From positions 434,001 to 498,000 of the forward strand of contig JABSSW010000030.1 of NCBI GenBank assembly GCA_018902385.1: a DNA stretch of 64,000 nt. The letters run 5' to 3'. The notes beneath the pieces are model-generated. The model was not told where the DNA came from, ran no database searches, and saw nothing but the letters and a program-made list of their open reading frames with translations. The translations under genes were made by a program, and so were the position numbers. This DNA comes from Physcia stellaris. Lineage: Eukaryota > Ascomycota > Lecanoromycetes > Caliciales > Physciaceae. This document shows positions 1 to 13,100 of this stretch, piece after piece. Each line of letters starts with the position of its first letter. The first letter of the stretch is position 1.

Positions 1-287
1 AAAGCGTGTCGGATGGCAGGCAATTTACCAAGGATGGACGGCCGATCCTACAGTTCGGTAAGCTTTGCGCTTCGATGCTTTTTATGCCTCGAATGTCAAT
101 ACTAATGTATTCTCCAGCACGAGCTATGTATCTGTACCGTGCCGCAATTCCGGAGGAGCTAAGCTTCGCCAAAGGAGATATCCTCGCTGTACTCAGATTC
201 CAGGATGATGGCTGGTGGGAGGCTGAGGTCACAGGCAACAGCGGCCGTCCAGGTTTAGTACCAAGCAACTACTTGCAGCCATTGTAA
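1..287 (+). CDS. SH3-domain protein, C-terminal end (partial)
   Basis: This is the 3' end of a gene that begins outside the window. Exon bases 1-57 join 118-287 across a 60-bp intron (58-117) with GTAAGC donor, ACTAAT branch site and CCAG acceptor. After splicing the last residues form an SH3 domain: an ALYxY-like start (AMYLYRAA), the EELSF and KGDIL strands, the DDGWW motif and the terminal PSNYL. SH3 domains bind proline-rich peptides and are common in fungal actin, polarity and septation proteins. The domain sits at the very C-terminus. The rest of the protein is not visible, so I do not name the gene. The stop at 285-287 faces the 3' end of the next gene. Confidence 0.8.
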   Translation, partial: SVSDGRQFTKDGRPILQFGKLCASMLFMPRMSILMYSPARAMYLYRAAIPEELSFAKGDILAVLRFQDDGWWEAEVTGNSGRPGLVPSNYLQPL

Positions 288-856
288 GGAGGGGCTGGAG
301 GGAGATCCTGGTAAGTTTTGGGGGAACTTGGGAAATTGTTCGACTTGCAAGCGATCATTGGGGGTTGGGTGTAGCGATAGGACGTCAGGGTGTTGCCGAG
401 TGTAGAATACTGCTTTGTTCAACATACTCTGGTCAGCTCAGTCAATATTGGAGAATACAGTCGTAACGTACATTACTCTCCCTACACTCCGATCAGATGG
501 CGTCCAGTACGTGAGTTGCAGTTGATGTTCAACATCCTGCCTATTAATCCTGAAATACCGCATGACTGACCTCTATTGTACCAACCTCCGTTACAGATCT
601 TCTTCTGTCGATTCCCTAATTTCGACTGCCCAAACATTGAATGAGATAGATTACACTCTAGTTTTCCGTCGGGGATTTATTGAAATTGGGAATTGTTCAC
701 GACAAACTGACTGGGATGTGCCTTGTGACCAGCGCACTTCAGGAAAAAGAATAGTGTTGTCCGATTAAACAACAGTGCTTTTACAACTGCGCTGAATCCA
801 ACTCCTGGGTATCTAGTCCAAACGCCAAAAGCCACCCATCGTCTCATACAGCCATC
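288..856. other. Intergenic, convergent 3' ends
   Basis: This spacer of about 570 bp lies between two convergent genes and presumably holds both 3' UTRs. A 68-codon open frame at 562-768 has no recognisable features and I do not call it a gene. Confidence 0.5.
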
Positions 857-1595
857 TCACTCAGAATCCACAAAGGATGTTGCCAAGCGCCCAAAGAATG
901 GAACCTCGAATCGATCAAGCATGTCCGCGTCTTTGTATGCGCGCCATGTCAAGAAGCCGATGAGGCCGAGGTCGATGACTAATAATATCCAGGAAAGGAC
1001 GGAGGACCAAGCGAAAATTAGGTGGAGGACCTTGGCGAGAGGTCAGCGGATGTGCTGAAGGAGGAAAACAAAAAGAAAGAGTATGGTAGCTTACGAAAAT
1101 AGCGGCGAAGAGGAGGCTTGATTGCCAGGCGTGGAATCTGTGAAAACGTAAGTGATCATTGATCCTCCCGTCCTAGCTTCTCGACGCTGACTGTCACTGG
1201 CAGTCTCTACGCACGAACTCGTTGGCGACCTCAACTTACCTAACATAATCACTCTTGTGCTCCGTCACCAGTAGGAACACCCCTCCTGCCGGCGGTAACA
1301 AGAGATATGCCAGCATTGCTTCATAGTCCAGTCTTATCGGCAGGCTGGTTTCGAAGAGATTGACGTTGAGTCTTCCACCCTCGACGTCTCCGGCACCGAA
1401 CCCACCGCTGGTCTGAGCTTCATCGCTGAAATGACTTGGAGGAGGCAAGGTTGCAGATGAGAGGGGGTTTGGGCCTGCTCGGTTTTGAGATGTTGGAGAT
1501 CTCGGATGAGGGGAGCGAGAGCTGGAGCGGCGCGGAGGGGGTGAGAGAGCTCTATTGGCTTCGGGGGTTGTGTCCTGGTAGGGTGCGAATTCCAT
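857..1595 (-). CDS. Small polytopic membrane protein (DUF4870/Tic20-like)
   Basis: Three exons on the minus strand (1240-1595, 1095-1137, 857-1030) give 190 aa. The N-terminal 70 residues are Ser/Pro/Arg-rich and probably disordered. The conserved part starts around residue 82 with ETSLPIRLDYEAMLAYLLLPP, followed by a hydrophobic stretch, the motif EHKSDYVRFHAWQS spanning the first splice junction, and two more membrane segments, ending with a polar tail (DRFEVPFFG). This arrangement matches the UPF0132/DUF4870 family of three- or four-helix membrane proteins, related to Tic20-like proteins, whose role in fungi is unknown. Introns are 102 and 64 bp with GTAAG donors. The splice model rests on phase and on continuity of the conserved block. 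Confidence 0.75.
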
Positions 1596-1759
1596 GGTTT
1601 CTTACCTTAAAGATCGAACGCAGGTATAATTGAGGATATCTAGATCACGAGCAAGTGATTGCATGTGCAGCGACGTCAGTTAGTCGGCCCCAAGGCCCGT
1701 ACGGATATCGTCGATTTCGTAAATCTGTGCTGGATCCAGAAAGTGCCGCTAGTCCGTCG

Positions 1760-3509
1760 AGTCCCCCATCAAAATCATGAAAAATTCTGGCAAAATGTCA
1801 TAATTGCCAACCACGACCAATTGCAGGCCAATTGAAGCTCAATATATCTCGTTTAATTGTGATTTTTGATGTAGATTTTTTCTCACTGATCAATTCGCGA
1901 ATAACGCGTGACGTGTCATTGTTTTGATACATAACGCATCAAATGAAAAATCAAACGAACGCACATAATAAAATTGCATCAATGTTACATTTTTATTTTC
2001 TGCGCAATTCGATTTTGATTTCGTGATTGTGATATTATTGTTGCTTTTGATGTTTCGAACACTTTTTATTTTTTTGATATTTTTTCGTCGTTTTTTGTAA
2101 TTTTATTGTTTTTTTCGTTTTGTTGTCATGACAAAACGTCATCGAACATTTAATCAGATTTTCGTACAAACTCGAAAAAACGAAAAAACTGTCAAAAATC
2201 AAAAAAAAAAATTTTCGTCAAGAAAACGTCGTCGAAAAAAATCGCAATTCAAACAAATCAACGCGAAATCGAAATTCGCGATTTTTTTTTTTTTCGATAT
2301 CGACGATTGCGAAAATGATGTACAAAAATTTATGCAAAAATTTTTGAATCAAAAAAAAACGCGATCATTCGCAAACGTTTTTTCGAAAACGTTTGTCGAA
2401 AACGAAAAAAAAACACGCAAAAAAAAATTCGAAAATGTTTATTTTTAAACGTCAAATTGCAAAACAACAAAAACAATTACAAATCGCGCAATTGTTCAAC
2501 AAGAAAAAAATTCAAACAACGAAAAAAAAAAAGTTTAAACGATTTCGTTAAATTATTTTTCGAAAACGAAAAAACACTTTTCACGTTTGTTCGTTCACAA
2601 AGAAAAAAAACGATAATTCAATTGAATAATGAAAACGAAAACGAACAATTTGTTGATATTAAATACATTTTCATTTGAATTGTTTATTTCGAGAAAATCA
2701 AAATCGATGACAATACTTTCGTTCGTGTTATTAAAAATGACGAAATTTTCAATTATTTGAATGTAATCAAAACGATTTCTCAATTTGTAAAAAAATACGT
2801 CAATGATGTTGAACATCAATTTTATCATTTGCACGATAAAATTTTTTTATCGTGATTTAAACAGACGAAAAACGAAAAAACGACGATTACGATTAGACGT
2901 TATGTAAAATGAAACATCTTGTTTTTGTCGCAATTTGTATTGAAACAAAGAAAAAAAAAATTTGTTGTTCAAATTGTATTGAAATGACACAGAAATGAAA
3001 ACGACATTTTATTAAAATCTCAACAATTTTTTTTTGTATTCGTGCAAATGTCAATCGTTCAAATGAAAATTCAATTACAAATCGAAAAAATCGCAAAAAA
3101 ATCGATCGAATCAAAAAAACGCAATCGAGTGATTTCAAAACTCAATTCATTTCGAAATACAACTGTATTGAAAAATCGTGCAAAAATTGAAAGAAAAATT
3201 AATGTTATATATACAATAATCATCATTACGAACTGATTTCTGTTGATTTTAACGAATGACAAAACGTCATTGTAAAAAATAAATTTATTATCAACAAATT
3301 TTCAAAAAAATTAAAAAAATTCAAACGCAAAACGTCAAATAATTATAACAATAAAAAGTCATTTGATCAAATCGACGAACAATCAGAAAAAACAATTTTG
3401 AATCGTTATATCGAATTCTCGATTCACAAAAAAATGAATAAAACGCAAAAATCGAAACAACAAACGCTTGACAATATGAAGAAATTAAAAATCAAATTCG
3501 CGAAATTAG
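1760..3509. repeat. AT-rich mutated repeat, left part of the host of the LTR element
   Basis: Composition changes sharply near 1760 from normal genic DNA to extremely AT-rich sequence with long A and T runs. The remaining cytosines are almost all in CG or CA, while CC, CT, GG and AG are rare. Short Lys/Asn/Phe-rich open frames such as 2128-2448 and 2457-2678 are by-products of this composition or relics of a former reading frame. I cannot assign them. The block stops at 3509, where the LTR element is inserted, and continues at 10151. Confidence 0.7.
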
Positions 3510-3829
3510 CGTAAAACTCGTACTAGAAATAGTATAGTCTAATGAATTATTGACATCAGAAATGTATAGCTTGAAATGTAATATATTGATTTATTAATCG
3601 CTACAAAACAAACTACGTTCTGCAGCTGCTTTTTATTCACATTCTATTTATTCAATCGTACGAATCCGGGCGGCTTCGATTGACAATATGAGCTTGTTGA
3701 ATTTATCGTTGATCGAATTGTAAAATGATTGAGACTGATTTTTTCCGAAGTCATTCGAACTTCGATAATCGAATTGCTTGACGAAATGCGAACCGCATTT
3801 CCGAAAATTCTGAACTTTTATCTTTTACA
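3510..3829 (-). repeat. 3' LTR of the Gypsy element (heavily mutated copy)
   Basis: This 320-bp direct repeat aligns without gaps to 9831-10150 and is preceded by the target duplication ATTAG. It carries most of the C-to-T and G-to-A transitions that separate the two LTRs. It is the 3' LTR because the coding parts read on the minus strand. Confidence 0.93.
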
Positions 3830-6800
3830 TACGTTTTTTTCTAAATATCGAAATCTTTTGAGACCAACATGCTAGCAAAAACTTTGACGTATTTTGTTTG
3901 TTTTGACGTGTCTTGTTTGTCTTGATTTTGCGATTTGACTTGAAAAATCACTATGATCGTGATTTTCGCATTTCGAAATATTTTTGTTCGAATTCAATAG
4001 TCAGTCTGCGTTAAAAATTTGAGAAAACATCTTTTGAATGATTTAAAAAACATAATTTGATGAATTAACTGTTTGCTGTTTTCATGATCGAGTGTTTGAT
4101 TTCGTATCATTCACAATTTTCGATATGATGATTGACAGCTGATTTGTTGACAAAAAAATTTTGAATTCGAACATCTTTTCATCTTTTTCTCTTTTTATTT
4201 CGAATATCAGCATCGATATCATGAAAAAATGTGTAACGCGATAAACGCTCATTAGTCGCGATCGCGTTGATATTCAAATTTTCGAAATTCTTTCTTATTT
4301 CATTTCACATTTCTTATTGACGACTCATCGCTCGATCAAATCGAGCAACAATTTCTGAAAATGTTTTTGACACGATTCAGCTTTTCATGCGTCGTAAATT
4401 TTAGACAGTAAATAGCACACAGAATTTTTGAAAACGAAAATATGTTAACATGCAATAAGTATTTCAATTCATTTCTTTCGTGATTTTCGATGATTTGTTT
4501 TCTTATTGACATCAAATTTTTTTGAATTTTCGTTGTGAAATTGTCGCAAAATTTTTCGAAGATGTTTGACAAACGATGCAAATTTCCAAATCGCGTTCTC
4601 ATAATTTTCTCACTTTATCAAATAATAAAGACCGAATTCGCTGTAAAACTTGTTTGAAATCTCATTTGTCTTGAAGATTTTGCTGTCTTTAATGATTTCG
4701 ACTTCATAAAACTTCTTCGTGATTTTCATTTTCATGTTCTCGTCGAGTTCAATATTTTCAACTTGATACGAAAATTCAGAAAAATGTGACGTATGCTTTC
4801 TTTTCTTCTTAGCATTGAATTTCTCTAAAAGAAAAACGTGAAAGACGTCGTGAATGCGTCAACGTTTGAATAAATTTAAACGATAAATTTGATTCTCTAT
4901 AGTTTCTAAAATCTGAAATGATTCAAAGAATTTCCATTTCAACTTCTTGTTTCGTTTAATCTTGATGTTTTTATCGTTCAGATTCACGTAATCTTCGACG
5001 TTGTATGACATTGATTTCGTGCATTCGTTCTTGTACATCGTTTGCTGTTGTTGTGTCACGAATAGATTGTTTTTCAATATTCGAAATAATTCAATTAAAT
5101 GTTCAGCGTGTTTCTTTGCGAATTTGAATTTAACTTTCTTGTTTCATGTTTTTTCGAAAAACATGCGAAACGAATATTCAAACATGATTTCGAACGAAGA
5201 AATGTCTGTGAATGCGTGCTTGCTGTTGTTGTAAACGAACTCGATCATGAACAACAACTTTATTCAGTCATTTTGCTCGAAATTGACGAAGACGCGAAAA
5301 AATTGTTTCATGACGTTGTTCATTCGCTCGATCTGTTCATCGATTTGAAAATGAAAAACGATTGACAATTTACGCTTGATTTTCAAGACGTAACACAGCG
5401 CATCGTTGTACTTGAATGTGAAAATGAAGTTTTTGTCGATAACGATTGACGAAAAAAAATCGTGAAATCGAATGACTTCACGAAATAAAATTTCGATCAG
5501 ATTTTTTGCGAAAATCGTCTTAATCATTGATATGTAATAAATCATTTTCGTTAAACGATTTACAATCACTAAAATCGAATCGTAGATCGTTTCATTTCAC
5601 GTTCTACTTGAAGAAAGTTTTGTCACGAAATTCATGAAGAGATCAGCTCATTTAAATTCAGAAATCGAAAAAAAAAAAAGAATTCGTCGTATGATTTGTG
5701 TCGTGCAATCTTGTTTCGTTTGCAGACGACGCATGTTTTACAATGTTTTTGATTTGCTGTCGCATTTCAAGAATTTCGATAAAATTCTGATTCGATCAAT
5801 AGTATTTTCGACGTATCAGTTTCAACGTTCGTTCGATGTCGAAATGATCAACGAGCGAATTATCGTGATGTGCACGAATAACGTTTTCACGCAAATTTTT
5901 TGAAATGTAAACGACATCGTCGTAATACAAAAATTCATTTTTGTGTTGTCAATTGTTTGTTTCTGTTCTCGAAATAGTTAATTTTCGACATATTTCAAAG
6001 ACGAATTGATTTTTAACGATCAAATTACGAACGAAATTCAACAATGAAAATGTTGATTCGTCGTTATATGTCGCTTTTTCTCGTAAAGCAATTTGTATTC
6101 GAATTTTATGCATTGCGCACTCAAATACAATCGCTGATTTTAACACAAAAATTTTTCATTTTATGAATGTCACGTTTGACTTCTGCTCAATCGAGTATTT
6201 CGAATTTCTTGAGTTTTTTGAATCGAATGTTCTCGAAGCAACGCTGATTGAAATTCGATCTCGTTTTGAATTTTTGAATCAAATGTTCTCGAAACAACGC
6301 TGATTGATTCGATTGTTGAATTATTTAAATGCGATCGACGCTTCATGTTATGCATCGCATTCATGAGTCGTTTCATAACATGCATCGCATTCATGATTTT
6401 GATCGCATTTATTCGCATTTTCTCGAAACGTTTCGAATTTGCGATCGATGATTTTGCAATTGTTTCAAGATTTGACGATTGTTTTCGACGTCTTTCTCAA
6501 TAATCATCATGTGATCAAATCGTCTTGAAAGTTCGTCAACAAAATTCTTGTTATCGAAACGATAATCGATTAAGAAATTATATCGATTCAGTTTTTGAGC
6601 TTATCGAATCTGACGTGACGACAATTTAGTTGTGATCATAAATTGTTTCAAATTGCGATGATCAATAAGAACAAGAATTTGTTTCTTTGCGTTTTCGAAA
6701 TAGTGTCTTCATTGCTTGAACGAGGCCACAATAGCCAGCAACTCCTTGTCATGGACCTCGTAGTGGCATTCGGCCGGAATCAACTTGCGCGAGAAGTACG

Positions 6801-9800
6801 CAACAAAATGTCGTGATTCTCGTCGTTTTGTTGACATAAAATGATTTCAAAAATCTTGTCGGATGCGTCGATTTCGACTCGAATAACACGCTCGAGATCG
6901 AAATGACGTAAAACTGATGTTTCGATAAATGTTTTGCGAAATTGTTTGAAAGCTTTCAATGTTTCGCTGATCAAAAAAATGTAAATATTCGATGATTTGT
7001 TGCGATTTCGATTTTGATTTCGTTTGCGTTTACGAATATTCTTTCGAAATTCTTGTGATTTCTTTAGCATAGCGATCAGAAATTCAGCAATTTTATTGAA
7101 ATGTTTAATGAATCGTCGATAAAAATTAGCGATGTCGAAAAATTGCATGATGTCGAAAACGTTGCGAAATACTGATCACTGTTGAATAATTTCGATTTTC
7201 TTGTTTTGCATTTTCATCTCTTTGAAAAAAACGACGAACTCAAGAAAATTTATCTCGTCAGCGAATCATTTGCATTTCTCAAAAGCAATGTATAGTTTAT
7301 TCTTCTTAAAACGATCAAGAATTCATTTGACATCGTCGACATGAATTTCGACGTTCATCGAGTAAATTACTATATCATTCAGATATACAATGACGTTAAT
7401 ATCGAGACGAATCGCTAGAATCCTATTGATGAAACCTTGAAACGTCGCCGGAGCGTTAGTGAGGCCGAAGGGGAGTACGTTATACTCGAAGTGGCCATAT
7501 CGAGTACGGAAGGCTGTCTTCCATTCGTCTCCATGCTTGATACGCAATCGGTGGTAAGCAGCAGTCAAGTCAATGCTGGTATACTTGACGGCTCTGCTGA
7601 GTCTATTTAAACTTTCATCGATTAACGATAGGAAATATTTATTTTTTATCGTGAAAAGATTAAGATTTTTGTAATTCACGCATAATCGTAAATTATCGTT
7701 TTTTTTTTTGACGAACAAGATGAGCGTCTTTGCAGAAAATTGTGAAAATCGAATGAAATCGTTCGTTAAATGTTTTTCGATGTAAGCACGTAATATTCGA
7801 AACTCATTCTCGAATAGAGAGTAAATTGACTCATGCGACGATTTTTTGTTTTCTTTTAAATCAATAGCATGATCGTTTGAGTCATGATTCGATAATTCGT
7901 AAATTTTATTTTCGTTATCGAATTCTTCATACGCTTTCAAAATATCGAAAAAGTGATTTTGACATCGAATTTTTTTTTCATCTCAATCAAGACAAATTCT
8001 ATTTGAACTCGTTTTGAAATATGCACTCCATGCATGTCGGACTGCTTGTCAGTATACACTCGTACGAACATGAGGTACGCCTCGGCTTCGTTATCGATGA
8101 TGTCTTCGGCCAGTTGTTCTGGTTCGATGTCCTCGATACGGCATGTGGTGGGGATGAGGTGCTTCTTCCTGCAGCGCCAAGCCTTGATACTGCCGTCGTC
8201 CCAATTCACTTTGGCCCTCGAAAGTTGTATCCAGGGCATGCCTAACGTTAGATCCCAGTCCAGATCCACGGCCAGGAACGATTCCTCGAAGAAGCGACTA
8301 GTCTCCTTGACGTCTGGCACTTCGAGTTGTACGAAATAGACGCCATACGTCTTCAAGCGGTGACTGCCAACTGTTATTGCATCACAGCCTAGAGCTTCAG
8401 AGCGACGGAGATTCAGCTTCTTCGCATAGGCATGACTTATCAGATTAACCTCCGCCCCTGTATCGAGCACTGCTCTCGATTCGTTCCAGGCCTTGTTCTC
8501 GCCCTGTATGTTAACCTTGGCCTTGACGCACTTACGAATCACAAGTTCTCTAAACTTCTTGCGCCGTTTCCTTTCCTTGTTAGCATGATTCTTGCTCATG
8601 CCTGAGGAGAACGACGTATCGAAATCGAAATCCAAAGATTTTTTCTTTTTAGCGACTTGAACGAAGATCATCAAATCGACTAGTTTTTTGATTGCTCAAA
8701 ACCTGATCAGCGAAAATGATCTTGTTCTTTTTGTTTGTGCAAATTTCGATTTGATGATCTGATTTGTCACAATCTATACAATTATCTTTGTTCTGAATTT
8801 TCTTGAATTCGCTGACGAATCAGCGATACATTCGAGTATTTTTCGACTTGACTGATTCGTGATTCGGATTGATTTTATTAATATCTTTGATTTTCTTATT
8901 TTGAATTTCGCAGTCTTGAATTTCTCGTTCTCGTTTTCAGAGCTGTCAATATCGGACGAGATCTTACGCTTCTTGAAACTCTTGAATTTTTTTTTTTCAA
9001 AATTTGAACGTTTTTCATACGCTTGAGTCGTTCAAGCAATTTCGTCTTTGTGAAAATTTCTTTTTCCTTAAAAAACATGCAGCGAAATTCCAAACGTAAT
9101 TCGTCACGGAAATCGTTGAGTTTCATTGCTTTCGTGAATCTGAACTCGAATTTCAGTTCAGCAAACATACTTATTCGTTCGACATTGTAATTCTTAATCG
9201 ATTGACTGTGATTTTGTTTTGTTTGCGATACTTTCTCAAAAATTCTGTTGCAACGTGATTGCTCGTTCGATGTCGCTTTTCAAAAAAAATCTTGAATTCG
9301 TTTCAGATGTATTGCTTGTTTGGATGAAAGTCGATTTCTGCGTCTCAAAACTTGTCCGCATTGCTATTTGACTTAAAATAAGTATCAACGTATGCGATCT
9401 TGACTAAATTCGAAAATTGAATCATGTGATTCACGTTGTTTTGCGTGAACTGATTCTTCATTTGTTTGCAATATTTTTTTCACTTCTTGTAATTTTTTCT
9501 TCATATTGATTTGATGTCGTTCCGATAGTTTTCATGACGAAAGACTTTCAGACAAAATCAAAAACAGAAATAGATGAAATAGAAACAGATGAAGTAAAAA
9601 CTACAGATTCCGAACGCTCAATATTTCGAGCTTGCAGTCTGATTTTCTTTTTATGATCTTCTTCGATCTGTTGTTTGTAATAGACCAATCAAAAAAATAC
9701 GTCAACATTTTCGGCAGATTCAGAAAGCAAACCATTATCAGAGTCCGGCATGGTGTATGCGAGGCAACAGAACTGTATCCTGTTAAGTATACACGAGTGG

Positions 9801-9830
9801 TACCACCCTGGGGTATGCCAGCGATTAGAA

Positions 9831-10150
9831 TGTAAGACTCGTACTAGGAATAGTATAGTCTAATGGATTATTGGCACCAGAGATGTATAGCTTGAGATGT
9901 AGTATATTGATTTACTAATCGCTACAGAACAGACTACGTTCTGCAGTTGCTTTTTATTCACATCCTATCTACTCAATCGTACGAATCCGGGCGACTTCGG
10001 CTGACAATATGAGCTTGTTGAGTTTATCGTTGATCGAGTTGTAAAGTGATTGAAACTGATTCTTTCCGAAGTCATCCGAATTTCGATAACCGAATTGCTT
10101 GACGGAATGCGAGCCGCATTCCCGGAGGTCCTGAACCCTTATTCCTTACA
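9831..10150 (-). repeat. 5' LTR of the Gypsy element (little-mutated copy)
   Basis: This is the partner LTR, with TGTAAG...TTACA termini and followed by ATTAG at 10151-10155. It has normal base composition, as does the adjoining internal sequence from about 9730, so this end of the element largely escaped mutation. Confidence 0.93.
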
Positions 10151-13100
10151 ATTAGAACGCAAAATCGTTAATGAATTTGACGATTTAAATCATTTACATA
10201 TCAAAAATAAACGACAATGAAAACGTCGAATAAAAAAGTTGAAAAAAAACTGATATTTAATATTCGTTATGATTATAGCAAACGTTATAACAGACGTCAT
10301 TCAAAACGTAAATCAAATCGACGATATATCGATAAAAATGTAAAAAATCATCGAAACAATGAAAAACATCGTCGTCATCGAAATAAATCATCGTTTCGAA
10401 ACGAAAAACGAAAACGAAACAAATCATCGTTTCGAAACGAGAAACGAAAACGAAATTATCGCGAAAAATTTTCAACTTTTTCAAACTTGACAATTTCAAA
10501 ATTGTTATATATTTTTTTTATTTCACGATCAAAAATCATGTTTTCGTTGTTTGACGTTCAATTTGTTTATCAAAATTTATTTAGCAATTCAATCAAGTTG
10601 AAAAAAATTCGAAAAAACAAATTCAAAATTTCATTGAATGAAAAATTCAAAAAAATCGCTGTTTTGAATTTAAACGCGAATTAAATGCATATCAAATGAC
10701 AAATGAAATTTTAATCGACGAAAATTTCAATTTTCGTCAAATACAAATCAAAAAAACGTCGAAACTTGATAAACTCAACAAAACATCAAATTTGACATCG
10801 ATGACGAACTTGTCATTAATGCGAAAACTTTTGAAAAAATCTGATTAAAACGTGAATTAAAGTTCAAACAAAATATCGAAAATTCGAATTTGCTTGACAA
10901 CATGCGAAATGAATGCATTCATTTTATTTTTGATCGTGCGATTTTTAATGTGAACGAAAATCAAAACAACGTTAAAATGTGTAACAAAACATTATCACTT
11001 TAACGTTCGATTTTTGACGTTGAAATCGTTGATGTTTTGATTGTAACGTTGTAATATATTTGTAAAATATAATCGCAAAGTCGCGCAGAATTTCAAAATC
11101 GAAATTTTTTCGCATTCGCAAAAAAAAATCATAATTATTATTGAAATCATTTTCGTTAACAAATATTTGATTTAAAATTTTTTGTTATTCGAAACTCGTC
11201 GTCGACATCATTACGATCATTTACGAAACAAAATTTTTCAAATTCGAAATTTTCATCGATGTGATTCGATTTGCAAATTTCGTTTTTTATTCAACGAATG
11301 CTCAAAACAATCAAAAAAATTTTTCAATTTTCACATTTGCGAGAATCGAATTTTTCGAATTTTCAAATCGCTTTTTCACTCGACGATAAATTTTGTTCAT
11401 TTTCATTTCATTTCGAGAATTTGAAATACGCGAATGTTAATTTTGAAAATGATTCGTTTAATGATACGAATGAAAACATTAACGAAAATTTACAATTCGA
11501 AAGCATTCGAGAAACACTCATATCTGATTTTTAGCGATTTATGACATAGTTTTTGTTGAATAGTTTACTAATACATATGTTTTGAATTTTCACAAATTGA
11601 TGTTTGAAGCTCGAAACAAATTGCTTGAATCATTTCGTTGAATTTGTGCATGTATCGCATCGTGTAAAAAACGTTCGAAATTTTCGAATTCAAATTCGTA
11701 TTTTTCGATTAAATTATCGTGTCGTTTGATTCATTTTTTGAAAATCGCGAACGAAATTTTTATTGAATTGTAATCAAATGAATAAAAAAATAAAAAAATC
11801 AATTTCACGTCGATCTCAATGCACATTTTTTGAAATTTTACAAATTTGTGAATCGAAACGTTGTTCAAAATCAATACAAAGTTTTTGTTTTCATAAATGA
11901 TCGATGTAATGAAAAATAAAACGTGATGTTTGACGAAATCGTTGAAAATTTCTTGCGTAATAAAATCATGATGTATCGTTCAAGCGATGTAATTTTTCAA
12001 TGTGAAAGCAAAAAATATAAATCATTTTTTATTTTTTTTGAACAACGTGACAACGTTGATTTTTCGATTTCGTCGTGTTCATGCGTATTTTCGATTTTCA
12101 ATGCGTTCGCAAACGATCGTCTCGTTCAAAAACATAAATTGATAAATTTTTCAATCACAAAATCGCAAACGTCAAGCATCGCGTTAATTTTGATTTCGTT
12201 ATAAAACACGAAAAAACGTTTATTGAACGAATCAATTTCAATGAAAACTGTAAAACTAAAAAAACGATGTGAAAAAAAACGAAAAAAAAAATCATTTTTT
12301 TGTGTGTTCATTTTCGACGTTTCAACATTTTACACAAAATGAATTCGCTGACGACGATGTCAAATTCATCGTAAACATATCAGCACATTTCGTTCAAATA
12401 TTTGATTGAATGAAAATTAATGTATTCGAACAAAAAGTTTTTCATTTTTTCGATCATTTTTTTAAATCGTTCTCGTATCGAGAGCGAAACGACAACGATT
12501 TCATATTTTTTCAAATTTTTTCTCATTTTATCGATTTGTGTTTGATTGACATCGATGAACGTTTGTATTTGAAAAATGAAACGATCGAAATCAATTTGAT
12601 TTCGTATTTCGTTTTGAATGATCGTGAAAAGCATCGACGACATGATGAGCGACAACGACGTCAAAACGTCAAATATGAAAAACAATCATCAAAACACGAA
12701 TTAAGCGAAATATATTGAATTTCAATAGAGTGATTACAAGACTTTCATAGAAAAATAGAAGAATTTATGACATTTTGTCAGAATTTTTCATGATTTTGAT
12801 GAGAAACTCGACAAATTAACGACACTTTTTGAATTCAGCACAGATTTACGAAATCGACGATACGAGAAATTCACATCAAGAATTCTCTTCGCATTCAATT
12901 AATGAAATTTAGCGTGTTTATTTCGCGATCTTTTTTTCATTTGCAATCATCATTTATTTCATCAATAATACGTTTATTTTGATCATTGCGACGTTGTTTG
13001 AATCGTTTGAATCGAGTTTATTTTATCATATAAACAACATGTCATTTGTTGAATCAACATTTGAGTTAATCATCGTGCAAAAAAAAAAACACGCGTCGAT

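Larger units (their letters stand above)
3510..10150 (-). mobile_element. Ty3/Gypsy LTR retrotransposon, broken fossil copy
   Basis: This 6.6-kb element has two 320-bp LTRs (3510-3829 and 9831-10150) flanked by a perfect 5-bp target duplication ATTAG (3505-3509 and 10151-10155). It is oriented on the minus strand. A purine-rich tract adjoins the 3' LTR at about 3830-3845. In transcription order the parts are a Gag-like region (about 8.9-9.7 kb), an aspartic protease with the LDTGAE motif (about 8.0-8.65 kb), reverse transcriptase (about 7.3-7.95 kb, with LPFGLTNAPATFQ), an RNase H region (about 6.8-7.15 kb) and integrase (about 4.9-6.7 kb). Order PR-RT-RH-IN places it in Ty3/Gypsy. It is clearly broken by many disruptions spread over all parts. 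Apart from RIP-type transitions the LTRs are nearly identical, so insertion was probably recent and was followed by hypermutation. It sits inside an older AT-rich element. Confidence 0.9.

Noticed and set aside
562-768. 68-codon open frame between the SH3 gene and the membrane-protein gene
   Set aside because: No recognisable features, lies between two convergent gene ends, length within chance expectation.
2128-2678. Lys/Arg-rich open frames in the AT-rich block as possible nuclear proteins
   Set aside because: The residue bias follows from A-rich hypermutated DNA. Neighbouring frames look the same and end in stops.
3510-3829. CpA-type RIP as the explanation for the AT-rich block
   Set aside because: All CpA and TpG sites in the LTR alignment are unchanged, so classical RIP does not explain this element.
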